A stretch of 15,516 nucleotides of DNA from Desulfobacteraceae bacterium. Its GTDB lineage: Bacteria; Desulfobacterota; Desulfobacteria; Desulfobacterales; DAOWNP01. Each line of letters opens with the position of its first letter. The stretch's first letter is position 1. The stretch lies in assembly GCA_030642545.1 (NCBI GenBank), contig DAOWNP010000019.1:1-15516 (forward strand), in the 5' to 3' direction. The notes beneath the pieces are model-generated. The model did no database searches. It worked only from the letters and a program-made list of their open reading frames with translations, and was not told the origin of the DNA. Below are positions 1 to 8,030 of this stretch, piece by piece. The position numbers and the translations under genes were made by a program.

Positions 1-108
1 CTTGCCAGACAATTCAGAGATATAGCAGGTTTTGTGAACCATAAAGTAGCTGCTTATTCAGATCGGGTAATATTGATGGTTGCCGGTATACCAGTTACAG
101 CAAAATAA
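1..108 (+). CDS. cobU: C-terminal end of CobU-like adenosylcobinamide kinase / guanylyltransferase (partial)
   Basis: Only the last 35 codons are present; the gene enters from the left edge and stops with TAA at 106-108. The tail contains FRDIAGFVN, then a D-R-V-I-L-M-V-A-G-I-P segment, which matches the usual end of CobU/CobP proteins (FRDxAGRxNQ...V.L.VSGIP). That enzyme phosphorylates adenosylcobinamide and then transfers GMP from GTP to give adenosylcobinamide-GDP, the substrate of CobS. The catalytic P-loop lies outside the window, so the call rests on the tail and on the cobS, cobD-like and cbiB genes that follow on the same strand. A different cob protein with a similar tail is possible but less likely. 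Confidence 0.75.
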   Translation, partial: LARQFRDIAGFVNHKVAAYSDRVILMVAGIPVTAK

Positions 109-114
109 AATATT

Positions 115-210
115 ATGTATGATTTTTACAACATTGCTAAGGAATGGGAACAAAATAACTTAATAAAATATCAGGAGAAAACGGAAAACTCTTTTTTCTA
201 TTTTGCATAA
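115..210 (+). CDS. possible 31-codon ORF between cobU and cobS, stop overlapping the cobS start
   Basis: An ATG at 115 opens a 31-residue frame that begins MYDFYNIAKEWEQNN and ends SFFYFA, with TAA at 208-210. It begins 6 bases after the cobU stop. Its stop shares one base with the cobS ATG (TAATG), the same junction that links cobS to the next gene. The only good Shine-Dalgarno-like sequence nearby, AGGAG at 173-177, lies inside this frame and is about 32 bases from the cobS ATG, too far to serve it. Translation through this frame would therefore explain how cobS is initiated. No family is recognised, and its own start has no clear ribosome binding site. It may be a leader peptide, a coupling ORF, a remnant or chance. 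Confidence 0.4.
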   Translation: MYDFYNIAKEWEQNNLIKYQEKTENSFFYFA

Positions 211-935
211 TGAAATATTTAATATCAGCCATACAGTTTCTCACTATTATTCCTTTAACAAGCAAACACAGGGTTAACCCATCTAAATCTATAGCTTTTT
301 TCCCTATAGTTGGACTTTTACTGGGCTTTCTCCTTTTGATTTTTGATAAAATGGCTATGTCTTTTTGGTCACCTGCTGTAGTTTCCCTGTTAGATGTTGT
401 TTTTTTATCTGCCATAACCGGTGCTTTCCATTTAGATGGATTAGGAGATGCAGCAGACGGTCTGTACAGCAAAAGAACTAAAGAACAGGCACTTGCCATT
501 ATGAAAGACAGTAATGTCGGAATGATGGGGCTTATTGTTGTAGTTTGTATCCTTTCAATTAAATGGTGCGGGATATACAGCCTGACAGAAAACAGAGCAT
601 TGCTTTTATTATTAATACCTGCTTATGCGAGAGGCTCTTCACTTTTTGGAATTAAATTTTTAAAATACGGCAGATCTTCTGCTGGAACAGGAAAAACTTT
701 ATTTGACAAACCTCTGACATGGAGTTCTTTTTCAGGTCTATACATTACTGTTTTTCTTTCACTGTTTTTATTAACAAAAGCTTTGTATCTTAACATCTTT
801 TTTGTTTTTATTACTTTTTTTATTATTATCTATTACAAAAAAAAAATAAATTGTATTACAGGAGATATGCTTGGAGCTATGACAGAAATTACAGAAGCCT
901 TACTTTTTTTACTTATCAGTGTTAGAGGCCTATAA
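210..935 (+). CDS. cobS: CobS, adenosylcobinamide-GDP ribazoletransferase (cobalamin synthase)
   Basis: A 241-residue integral membrane protein, the normal size for CobS. It joins alpha-ribazole (or its phosphate) to adenosylcobinamide-GDP, the last assembly step of adenosylcobalamin, at the cytoplasmic membrane. The family signature is clear: residues 73-84 read FHLDGLGDAADG, giving the Asp cluster D76/D80/D83 thought to bind Mg2+ and the GDP substrate, followed by KDSNVG at 99-104. Hydrophobic helices lie at about 28-45, 55-72, 105-120, 127-142 and 175-235. The start is ATG 210: the only in-frame room upstream is bounded by a TAA at 156 and has no standard start codon. It has no close Shine-Dalgarno sequence and overlaps the stop of a preceding 31-codon frame. 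A run of ten A at 837-846 lies inside the gene but the frame is intact. The stop overlaps the next gene's start (TAATG). Confidence 0.93.
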   Translation: MKYLISAIQFLTIIPLTSKHRVNPSKSIAFFPIVGLLLGFLLLIFDKMAMSFWSPAVVSLLDVVFLSAITGAFHLDGLGDAADGLYSKRTKEQALAIMKDSNVGMMGLIVVVCILSIKWCGIYSLTENRALLLLLIPAYARGSSLFGIKFLKYGRSSAGTGKTLFDKPLTWSSFSGLYITVFLSLFLLTKALYLNIFFVFITFFIIIYYKKKINCITGDMLGAMTEITEALLFLLISVRGL

Positions 936-2008
936 TGGTTAAAGGCCATGGTGGTGATATCTACCGGTTATCAGAAAAGCTGGGGTGCAACACGTCTGAT
1001 ATTATTGATATGAGCAGCAATCTTAATCCAGCAGGTCCCATACCTGGACTTATAGAATTTTTAAAAGAAAACATCAGTTCAATACTTTCTCTTCCCCAGG
1101 CAGATGCAAATAAAATGATTGAAAGCTTTGCCATACAAAACAATATAGACAAAGATTGTGTTTTGGCAGGAAGTGGAACCACCCAGTTTATCTATTCTAT
1201 TCCTGTTGCTTTTAACATAAAACACGCTATTATTTTTGGACCAACTTATTCTGATTATGCTGATGCCTGCACAATGCATAAAAAAAAATTTTCTTTTTTT
1301 TATGCAAAAAAACAGGATGGCTTTGTTTATGATATGAAAAAAGCAGAAAAAAAGCTCTATAATGCAGACACTGTTTTTATCTGCAATCCAAATAATCCTA
1401 CCGGAGTATTAATCATACACAATGAGCTTATCTCTTTTATATCAAAGCACAAAAACCATTTTTTTATTATTGATGAATCATATATGCCCTTTGTAAACAA
1501 TTATAAAAACGAGAGTATAATAAATAATTTACCAGAAAATGCTGTTGTTTTATGTTCCATGTCAAAAATGTTTCGTGTACCAGGACTTAGAATAGGTTTT
1601 ATTATCGGGAATAAAAAACACATTGAGAAATTAAAAGAGTATCAAATTCCATGGAGTGTAAATTCCATGGCTCAAACTGCTGCAAATTATCTGATATCTG
1701 CAAATAATGAAGTAGAGAAATTTATTATATCTTCCCAAAAAACCATTCGAGAAGAACGATTATGGTTTAAAAACAAATTAGAAAAAAAATTATCCTTGGA
1801 ACTGTTTCCTTCAAAAACATCTTTCATTCTTGCACATTTAAAAAACAGAAGTGCGTATGAAATTTGCGGTGCATTGTCACAACACAAAATTCTTATAAGA
1901 GATTGTACAAATTTTTCCGGTCTTTCCAAAAATTTCATCCGATTTTCCCTTAAACTACGCAAAGAAAACAAAAAACTTATAGATAACCTGCTGCCTCTTT
2001 TAAATTGA
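935..2008 (+). CDS. cobD: CobD-like threonine-phosphate decarboxylase (class I/II PLP aminotransferase fold)
   Basis: A 357-residue PLP enzyme related to histidinol-phosphate aminotransferase. In a cobalamin operon it is best read as the CobD type, which decarboxylates L-threonine O-3-phosphate to (R)-1-aminopropan-2-ol O-2-phosphate, the linker used by CbiB. The N-terminus MVKGHGGDIYRL fits the family (HGGD), as does DMSSNLNP at 25-32. NPNNPTG at 151-157, FIIDESY at 177-183 and SMSKMFRVPGLRIGF at 208-222 are the standard fold-type I motifs, with K211 the expected PLP Schiff-base lysine, D180 the pyridine-nitrogen partner and R219 the phosphate or carboxylate contact. The start overlaps the cobS stop by one base, so the two are translationally coupled. 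A hisC paralogue is the main alternative, but the HGGD start and the neighbours argue against it. Confidence 0.88.
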   Translation: MVKGHGGDIYRLSEKLGCNTSDIIDMSSNLNPAGPIPGLIEFLKENISSILSLPQADANKMIESFAIQNNIDKDCVLAGSGTTQFIYSIPVAFNIKHAIIFGPTYSDYADACTMHKKKFSFFYAKKQDGFVYDMKKAEKKLYNADTVFICNPNNPTGVLIIHNELISFISKHKNHFFIIDESYMPFVNNYKNESIINNLPENAVVLCSMSKMFRVPGLRIGFIIGNKKHIEKLKEYQIPWSVNSMAQTAANYLISANNEVEKFIISSQKTIREERLWFKNKLEKKLSLELFPSKTSFILAHLKNRSAYEICGALSQHKILIRDCTNFSGLSKNFIRFSLKLRKENKKLIDNLLPLLN

Positions 2009-2063
2009 ATTTTTTTTAAAACCATATGCTTATTAACAATTTATTAACAATCATGATACAATT

Positions 2064-3023
2064 ATGGATATAATTCCTCAATGGCATGTTTTTGCCGCAG
2101 CTTTTTTTTTAGATCTTATTCTCGGAGATCCAGCGTTTTTACCACATCCTGTCAGAATAATGGGCAGTGCTATATCCTTTTTTGAAAAAAAATTCAGAAA
2201 ACTTCCAATAAAGCTTAGATTTTCAGGAGGTCTATTTGCTCTATTTCTTATTTTATGCACATGGGGTTTAACTTTTTTAATTATCACTATTGCTTTATCA
2301 TCTGCACCTGTAGTTAAAACAGTTATTGAAACTGTTTTAATTTATTATTGTTTGTCTGCACGATCTCTTTATACAGCTGCAAAAAAAGTAGCCATTCCCC
2401 TTGCCTGCGGTAAAACAGAAATTGCCAGATCAAACCTTGCCATGATTGTAGGAAGAGATGTAAACTCACTTTCAAAATCAGGAATAGTTAGAGCTGCTAT
2501 AGAAACTGTTGCTGAAAATCTTGTAGATGGTTTTATCTCTCCGCTTTTTTATGCAGCAATAGGTGGAGCTCCTTTGGCCATTACCTATAAAATGGTAAAC
2601 ACTCTTGATTCTATGGTAGGATATAAAAACCCAAAATATATAAATTTTGGCAAAACTGCTGCAAAAATTGATGATGCTGCCAATTTTATTCCGGCAAGAC
2701 TTTCTGCTGTAGTGATCTCTCTTGCTGCAAAGCTTATTTCAGGAAACGGTTTGTTTGTATTTAAAACAGCAATATCACAAGGCAAAAACCATTCCAGTCC
2801 AAATGCAGGATTTCCTGAAGCAGCATTTGCTGGTGCGTTGAAAATATGGCTCGGAGGCCCCGGCTATTATCATAAAACACTTGTTATCAAACCATATATT
2901 GGTAAAAACTTTAACAATGCAGCCATAAAAGATATTGATAAAGCATGTCAGTTAATGCTTTTTTCCTCTGCAATATGGGTTGTTATTATCTGTTGCTTTA
3001 TTTTTTTAAAACATCTTTTATAA
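2064..3023 (+). CDS. cbiB: CbiB, adenosylcobinamide-phosphate synthase
   Basis: A 319-residue membrane protein of the CbiB/CobD(Pseudomonas) family. It amidates the propionate side chain of adenosylcobyric acid with aminopropanol (phosphate) to give adenosylcobinamide (phosphate). The family N-terminus is plain: DLILGDPAFLPHPVRIMG at residues 17-34. Further conserved stretches are GRDVNSLSK (about 129-137), AAIETVAENLVDGFISPLFY (about 144-163) and YKMVNTLDSMVGYKN (about 175-189), then ARLSA and the C-terminal GGPGYY and KPYIG. Several hydrophobic helices span the protein. It begins 55 bases after the previous stop with no strong Shine-Dalgarno sequence; the spacer contains TTATTAACAA twice in tandem. 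It ends the cobalamin run and faces an oppositely oriented permease gene. Confidence 0.93.
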   Translation: MDIIPQWHVFAAAFFLDLILGDPAFLPHPVRIMGSAISFFEKKFRKLPIKLRFSGGLFALFLILCTWGLTFLIITIALSSAPVVKTVIETVLIYYCLSARSLYTAAKKVAIPLACGKTEIARSNLAMIVGRDVNSLSKSGIVRAAIETVAENLVDGFISPLFYAAIGGAPLAITYKMVNTLDSMVGYKNPKYINFGKTAAKIDDAANFIPARLSAVVISLAAKLISGNGLFVFKTAISQGKNHSSPNAGFPEAAFAGALKIWLGGPGYYHKTLVIKPYIGKNFNNAAIKDIDKACQLMLFSSAIWVVIICCFIFLKHLL

Positions 3024-3084
3024 AACAGTATCAGAGTTAATTCTAAAAATTTTTAAATTATCTGAAAGATATACAACGGGCATA

Positions 3085-4221
3085 TTATTCTATATTTATT
3101 TTTATTTTTTGAACAGCAAACAGAGAAATAAAACTAAAGGCTGCTCCACAGACAAATGGAATTTTGTAATCAATCATCCACAAGAACCCGCCAATTACAG
3201 GAAATAAAACAGCCACTATATGATTTATTGCAAAACTAACAGACATACTCGGAGCTATATCTTTTGGATCTGCAATTTTTTGAAAATAGGTTTTTATAGC
3301 AATTGCAAAATTAAAAAAAATATGATCTACAACATAAAGACATGCAATTATTAATTTAGATTCAACAAAAGCATAACTTAAAAATACAAAAATCAGACTA
3401 AAATATTCAAGAGAAAGCACTTTTCTTTCACCAAACCGAACAATACTTCTCCCGATAAAAGGACTCAAATAATAATTTATAACATTATTTATTAAAAACA
3501 GAATAGCTATCTCAGAAACAGTAAAATGAAATTGTTTTACAAGCAGAAACACTGCAAAAGCCATGAAAATCTGTCTGCGGGCCCCTGACATCAAAGTAAG
3601 AAAATAAAAAAGACCATATCTTTTTCTAAAAATCATTCTTTTTCTTTGCTGTACAATATTTTTATCTGTTGGATTTTGAAAAAAACCCCATACACTGACA
3701 AAAATAATTATGCATCCCACAAACAGATATATATGTTTAAAACTCAAAACCGGTGCCACAAAATAAATCAGCATCCCCATTCCAATATTTGATGCAGCAG
3801 CTACACTCTTCTGCTTTCCAAAAACAACAGGAGCTGTTTTTTTGTCAAAATACTGAAGAGTCAGTGATTGATTTGTGGCTTCATAATAATGAAAACCAAA
3901 GCTCATAACAAGCGTTGTAAATATAAGCCCTGTAAAAGATGGGAAAAATCCGGCAATGGCTATACCTATACCTAAAATCATAATTGACAGAGCAGAAAGA
4001 ACATGTTCTCTTATAATTAAAAGAAGATATATAACAAGAAAGGTTAAAAACCCGGGAATTTCACGGATAGACTGAATAATTCCTATATGTTTTCCTTCAA
4101 GACCAAGCACAGAAACAGCATAATTATCAAAAAGTGTTCTCCATGCCTGCAAACCTGCTGTAGCACAAATAGTAAACACAATTAAATACACATACATCTT
4201 TCTGTTTTTTATTTTTCCCAT
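3085..4221 (-). CDS. MFS permease, 12 membrane helices, substrate unknown
   Basis: A 378-residue, strongly hydrophobic protein with about twelve predicted helices in two halves split by a basic loop near residues 188-203 (QQRKRMIFRKRYG). The loop between helices 2 and 3 is poorly conserved, but the GIIQSIREIPGF segment at 48-59 resembles a subgroup of major facilitator proteins. The start ATG at 4221 is preceded by AAGGTAG at a suitable distance. It is convergent with cbiB (61-base gap, no clear terminator) and is probably transcribed alone from the region that also holds the inverted-repeat element. Nothing in the sequence names a substrate. Cobalamin-precursor transport would be a guess from position only, since the gene is on the opposite strand. 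Confidence 0.8.
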   Translation of the reverse strand: MGKIKNRKMYVYLIVFTICATAGLQAWRTLFDNYAVSVLGLEGKHIGIIQSIREIPGFLTFLVIYLLLIIREHVLSALSIMILGIGIAIAGFFPSFTGLIFTTLVMSFGFHYYEATNQSLTLQYFDKKTAPVVFGKQKSVAAASNIGMGMLIYFVAPVLSFKHIYLFVGCIIIFVSVWGFFQNPTDKNIVQQRKRMIFRKRYGLFYFLTLMSGARRQIFMAFAVFLLVKQFHFTVSEIAILFLINNVINYYLSPFIGRSIVRFGERKVLSLEYFSLIFVFLSYAFVESKLIIACLYVVDHIFFNFAIAIKTYFQKIADPKDIAPSMSVSFAINHIVAVLFPVIGGFLWMIDYKIPFVCGAAFSFISLFAVQKIKINIE

Positions 4222-4335
4222 TTACTCTACCTTATTTTATAAATAAACCCTTACAAAACAGTAATTTTTTTGTTCCAACAGGTTGTTACAAAAAACCTCT
4301 TATTGACACATTATTTTCTTCAAAGTATATTTAAT

Positions 4336-4419
4336 TACAGTAGTGTCCGGTTAGGAAATTGCAAGAAATAAAATAGGTAAAATAGACAAAATACGGAAAA
4401 TTCTAACCAGACACTACTG
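4336..4419. mobile_element. 82-84 bp MITE-like element with imperfect terminal inverted repeats
   Basis: The left end, cagtagtgtccggttagg (4338-4355), and the complement of the right end (4402-4419) match at 16 of 18 positions. The 46 bases between them cannot encode a protein. ATTTAAT occurs on both sides (4329-4335 and 4420-4426), which would fit a 7-bp target duplication, but in such AT-rich DNA this is weak evidence. The same end sequence recurs at 8925-8952, showing that this is a dispersed repeat. It therefore looks like a non-autonomous transposon remnant mobilised in trans. The parent insertion sequence family is not identified. It lies in the 296-base gap between the divergent MFS and prsR genes and may carry or disturb their promoters. 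Confidence 0.65.
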
Positions 4420-4517
4420 ATTTAATCTATAATAAAATTTATTTTTATCCAAAAAAATACAGATCCTCAGTTATAATATTATTATCATAAGTCTATATAT
4501 ATTTTTATTCAACAAAT

Positions 4518-5891
4518 ATGAAAAAACAAATTTTAATAATCGAAGATGAACTCTCGGTAGGCAAGCAGCTAAAATGGGGGCTTGGGGAAAAATATGATAT
4601 AACCATTGCATCTAACGTCAGTCAGGCAAAATCTTTGATAGCATCAGGTGCTTTTTCTGTTATTACATTAGATCTTGGACTCCCTCCTTTTCCTGACACA
4701 CCACAGGAAGGTTTTAACCTTTTAACTGAAATAATTTCTCTTTTCCCACAAACTAAAGTAATTGTTATTACCGGTAATACTGAAAAAGAAAATGCAGTTA
4801 AAGCAATTGCTCTTGGAGCTACAGATTTTTGTGCAAAACCTATTGATTTGAATTTACTGGAGATTATCATTTCCCGAAGTTTTAAAATCCATGAACTTGA
4901 AACCGTCAACCAGCAAATGCTGCATCAAACTTCTCATAGTGGTTCTCTATGCAATATGATGGGAGCATCTCCTGTTATGAGCAAGCTGTTTGAAAGTATA
5001 GCTAAAATTAGTCAAACAGACTATCCTGTGTTAATTACAGGAGAAAGCGGAACTGGAAAAGAGATGGCAGCACAAGCTGTTCACAATTTAAGCAAAAGAG
5101 CTAAAAAACCTCTGATCATTATAAATTGCGGAGCTATTCCGGAAAATTTACTGGAAAGTGAACTTTTCGGCCATGAAAAAGGAGCATTTACAGGTGCTGT
5201 AAATAAAAAAACCGGCAGGTTTGAGGAAGCTGACAAAGGAACACTGTTTTTAGATGAAATTGGTGACCTTCCATTATCTATGCAGGTTAAGCTATTAAGA
5301 TTTTTACAGGAAGGAACAATTGAACCGCTTGGCAAAACAGAAACAATCTGTTTAAATGTCAGAATAATTGCTGCCACAAATGTTAATTTAGAAGAGGCTA
5401 TTGAAAAAAAGATTTTCAGGGAAGATCTTTTTTACCGGCTTAATGTTGTTCCTTTAATCATACCTCCTTTAAAAACCAGAAATGAAGATATTCTGCTTTT
5501 GGCACAACACTTTCTTTTTCAGGAAACTAATAAACTTAAGCGTGGAAAAACAACTTTTTCAGAATCTGCTATTCGTTTTATGATAGCATATGAGTGGCCT
5601 GGTAATGTCAGAGAGCTTCAAAACAAAATTAGAAGAGCTCTTGGTACCAACACAGGCGCGATCATTACACCTCATGATATGGGCTTTGAAAAACTGCCAC
5701 CTGCTGAATCTTCAAATCATCCGTTACAAACACTAAAACAAGCCAGAAGCAGTGCTGAAATAAAAACTATTAATCAGGCCATGGCTTTAACAAATTATAA
5801 TATCAGTAAATCCGCAAAACTCCTGAAAGTCAGCCGCCCTACCCTGCACGACCTTTTAAAAAAACACAAAATAAAATTAAAACCTGTTTAA
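4518..5891 (+). CDS. prsR: PrsR, PEP-CTERM-system sigma54-dependent response regulator
   Basis: A 457-residue NtrC-type activator with three domains. The receiver (about 1-122) has the acidic pair E9/D10, phospho-acceptor D52, T85 and K107. The AAA+ domain has Walker A GESGTGKE (175-182), the sigma54-contact loop GAFTGA (222-227) and Walker B LFLDEIG (243-249). A Fis-type helix-turn-helix occupies about 415-452 (NYNISKSAKLLKVSRPTLHDLLK). It should activate RNA polymerase with RpoN when phosphorylated. The identification as PrsR rests on the family-like N-terminus, the DLGLPP receiver stretch and above all the facing gene, which is a clear PrsK-type kinase. In known systems this pair controls PEP-CTERM/exosortase exopolysaccharide and sorted-protein genes. 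None of those targets is in the window. ATG 4518 fits the family start, but no Shine-Dalgarno sequence is obvious. Confidence 0.88.
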   Translation: MKKQILIIEDELSVGKQLKWGLGEKYDITIASNVSQAKSLIASGAFSVITLDLGLPPFPDTPQEGFNLLTEIISLFPQTKVIVITGNTEKENAVKAIALGATDFCAKPIDLNLLEIIISRSFKIHELETVNQQMLHQTSHSGSLCNMMGASPVMSKLFESIAKISQTDYPVLITGESGTGKEMAAQAVHNLSKRAKKPLIIINCGAIPENLLESELFGHEKGAFTGAVNKKTGRFEEADKGTLFLDEIGDLPLSMQVKLLRFLQEGTIEPLGKTETICLNVRIIAATNVNLEEAIEKKIFREDLFYRLNVVPLIIPPLKTRNEDILLLAQHFLFQETNKLKRGKTTFSESAIRFMIAYEWPGNVRELQNKIRRALGTNTGAIITPHDMGFEKLPPAESSNHPLQTLKQARSSAEIKTINQAMALTNYNISKSAKLLKVSRPTLHDLLKKHKIKLKPV

Positions 5892-5906
5892 GGGAACTCT
5901 TTTTTC

Positions 5907-7994
5907 TTATTTCTTTTCTTCTGCACGCGGCAGTCTTATCTCAAAAACAGCACCGCCTTCAACAATGTTTTTAGCATTTATCTCTCCATTAAGATTTACC
6001 ACAAGTTGTTTTGTCTGCCAAAGACCAATACCGGTACCTTTTGGTTTTGTAGTTGCAAATGGTTCAAAAAGTGCATCTGGCAGGAGATTTTGTGCAATTC
6101 CCTGACCATTATCTATTATATTAACAACTGCCTGATTATTTAAAACATTTATTTTAATTACAACATTGTCTCCTCCTGCCTCAAAAGCATTCAACAACAG
6201 GTTTTCCAAAATTTTAGATAACAATTCAGAATCTGTACGCACAAAAATCTTTCCATCAAAAAAACAGCTAATCTTGATTTTTTCTAATCTCTTTTCCATA
6301 TGTTTGCTGCACTCGTTTGTAAAATGAGTAATTTCTAATATCTGCCATACCGGATCAATCTCACTTTTTAAAAGAGACAAACTTTTTTGTACCTTATTCA
6401 TTCTTTTTAAAGCATCATCCACAGACTCCAGCATATCCTGCTGAAACTCCGGGTTTTGGATATGCTCATGAGCATTCTCCCGAACAAGAGAAAGCATGGT
6501 AGCTGCGTTTTTTACATCATGGAGAACAAAAGCTGACAAAGTATCCCATGCCTGTCGTTCACGAGCATGAGCCAGTTTTTCAGCCATTCGCACAGCCAAA
6601 AGCATTGATGCTGTTTGAGTACAAATAGCAGTAAGAAGATCAAAGTCATCCTGCCCATATTTACTACCTGTAAATTCAGGCCCCAGGCCTACGAGACCCA
6701 CAAGCTGATCTCCTATAAAAAGCGGTACTATCAATACTAAATTAAGACTTTCAAAAAATTTATTTTTATTTTTATCTACTTCTTTCCACATACTACCCGA
6801 TTCTTTTTCTTTTATATAAAAATATGGATATTTATTAAGAAAACGGATTAAAACATCATCAGAATCAAGAAAATTTATTCCTTTTTTGTTATTTAAACTT
6901 TTTTCATGAAGATAAATTGTTTTATATCCCTGTTTTGCATCTCCTATCCATATGTAGAGATTAGTAGTATAAAGAGTTTCAAACAGAACCTTACGAAGAG
7001 CAAGTATAACCTGATCTTCAGTTAAAGCACCCTGAAGCAGATAAGAAAGTGCAAGCCATTCATCCCTGTATTCATATTTATTAACATAGAAATGAGTACT
7101 GATAAAAAAATGCATCCGCTTTCTCAACTGCCCTGAACTTATAAAAATACCAACAAAAATAATCCCCATAACCAAAAACAACCCTTGTAAAACAAAAGGA
7201 AGAGACACGTCAAAACTTCTCATAACAATGGAAATAATTCCCAGTACAATAAGATAAACCGCAAAAATTGAAGGGGCTATAAAAGAGTAAATAATTTTTC
7301 GAGATATAAACATCTTACGGTTAAGCAGCCTGTACCTGACTACCGAATATAAAATAAAAACCCAGCCTGTAAACAGAAGAATGGCAAGCAGATAAAAATG
7401 GTTTGGGATAAATTTCTGATATGTAATCCTGTACGAAGCCATCCATCCAACAGACCCGCAAATCAAATAGCTTCCAATTATAAAAAACTTATATCCCCAT
7501 CTGTGTATACTCTCAATAGAATGCCAGAGTTTTTCCACATTCCAGGCTGCCGCAAATATTGATAACAAAAGAATAAATGTAGTACAATAGATCACTCCAT
7601 AATAACCAAAACCAAAAACAGTATCAGATACACGAGCCGGGATATAAAAAAAAGAGTAATAACCTGCAAATATAAGCAGAATTAATCCAATAAAAAGTTG
7701 GATGAACAACGAATACAAATGTTCACGATCCTCTGTTCTTGCTGATCTGCTTATTCGATAAATAGCATAAAACCATATCAAAGCAAAAATATTTTCAGAA
7801 AAAACAAGTAAAGGTACAGCATCAGGCACCATATTATAAGCAAAATAGAAGTATACTCCTGATAAAAGCGGTACACAAAACAAAATCTGAATTAATGAAA
7901 AAGAGTATAACTGTTTATTGCTTTTTAAAAAAAGAATCAGTACACATGAAAATAAAAGCAGAAGGTTAAGTATGTAAAAAATTTGTGTTATCAT
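5907..7994 (-). CDS. prsK: PrsK, PEP-CTERM-system membrane histidine kinase
   Basis: A 695-residue sensor kinase. The first ~290 residues form about eight or nine hydrophobic helices, the sensor part. A GAF-like domain follows at about 310-475. The kinase core has an unusual H-box, FVLHDVKNAA, with H492 the likely phosphorylated residue. It then has the N-box LENLLLNAFEAG (596-607), the G1 box DNGQGI (628-633), FEPFATTK (643-650) and the G2 box GTGIGL (653-658). The HDVKN H-box together with multi-helix plus GAF layout is typical of PrsK, partner of PrsR. It is convergent with prsR, with only 15 bases between the stops and no clear terminator. Upstream, the 36 bases to the toxin gene hold no visible promoter or good Shine-Dalgarno sequence, so transcription may enter from the toxin-antitoxin promoter. 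Confidence 0.88.
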   Translation of the reverse strand: MITQIFYILNLLLLFSCVLILFLKSNKQLYSFSLIQILFCVPLLSGVYFYFAYNMVPDAVPLLVFSENIFALIWFYAIYRISRSARTEDREHLYSLFIQLFIGLILLIFAGYYSFFYIPARVSDTVFGFGYYGVIYCTTFILLLSIFAAAWNVEKLWHSIESIHRWGYKFFIIGSYLICGSVGWMASYRITYQKFIPNHFYLLAILLFTGWVFILYSVVRYRLLNRKMFISRKIIYSFIAPSIFAVYLIVLGIISIVMRSFDVSLPFVLQGLFLVMGIIFVGIFISSGQLRKRMHFFISTHFYVNKYEYRDEWLALSYLLQGALTEDQVILALRKVLFETLYTTNLYIWIGDAKQGYKTIYLHEKSLNNKKGINFLDSDDVLIRFLNKYPYFYIKEKESGSMWKEVDKNKNKFFESLNLVLIVPLFIGDQLVGLVGLGPEFTGSKYGQDDFDLLTAICTQTASMLLAVRMAEKLAHARERQAWDTLSAFVLHDVKNAATMLSLVRENAHEHIQNPEFQQDMLESVDDALKRMNKVQKSLSLLKSEIDPVWQILEITHFTNECSKHMEKRLEKIKISCFFDGKIFVRTDSELLSKILENLLLNAFEAGGDNVVIKINVLNNQAVVNIIDNGQGIAQNLLPDALFEPFATTKPKGTGIGLWQTKQLVVNLNGEINAKNIVEGGAVFEIRLPRAEEKK

Positions 7995-8030
7995 AAACTT
8001 TAAATACCAGATTCGGTGGAGCCTGGCAAA

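Noticed and set aside
109..209. Cobalamin riboswitch ahead of cobS
   Set aside because: The gap is only about 100 bases inside an operon and shows no B12-box-like sequence or conserved stems; a riboswitch would be expected upstream of the missing operon start.
837..846. A10 run in cobS as a frameshift or pseudogene sign
   Set aside because: The frame continues intact to a normal CobS length and a TAATG junction with the next gene.
2031..2052. Tandem TTATTAACAA repeat before cbiB as an iteron or CRISPR-like unit
   Set aside because: Only two 10-bp units in AT-rich spacer DNA; too short and too few to support a replication or CRISPR function.
5892..5906. Shared terminator between the convergent prsR and prsK genes
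   Set aside because: A T-rich stretch is present but there is no stem to go with it.
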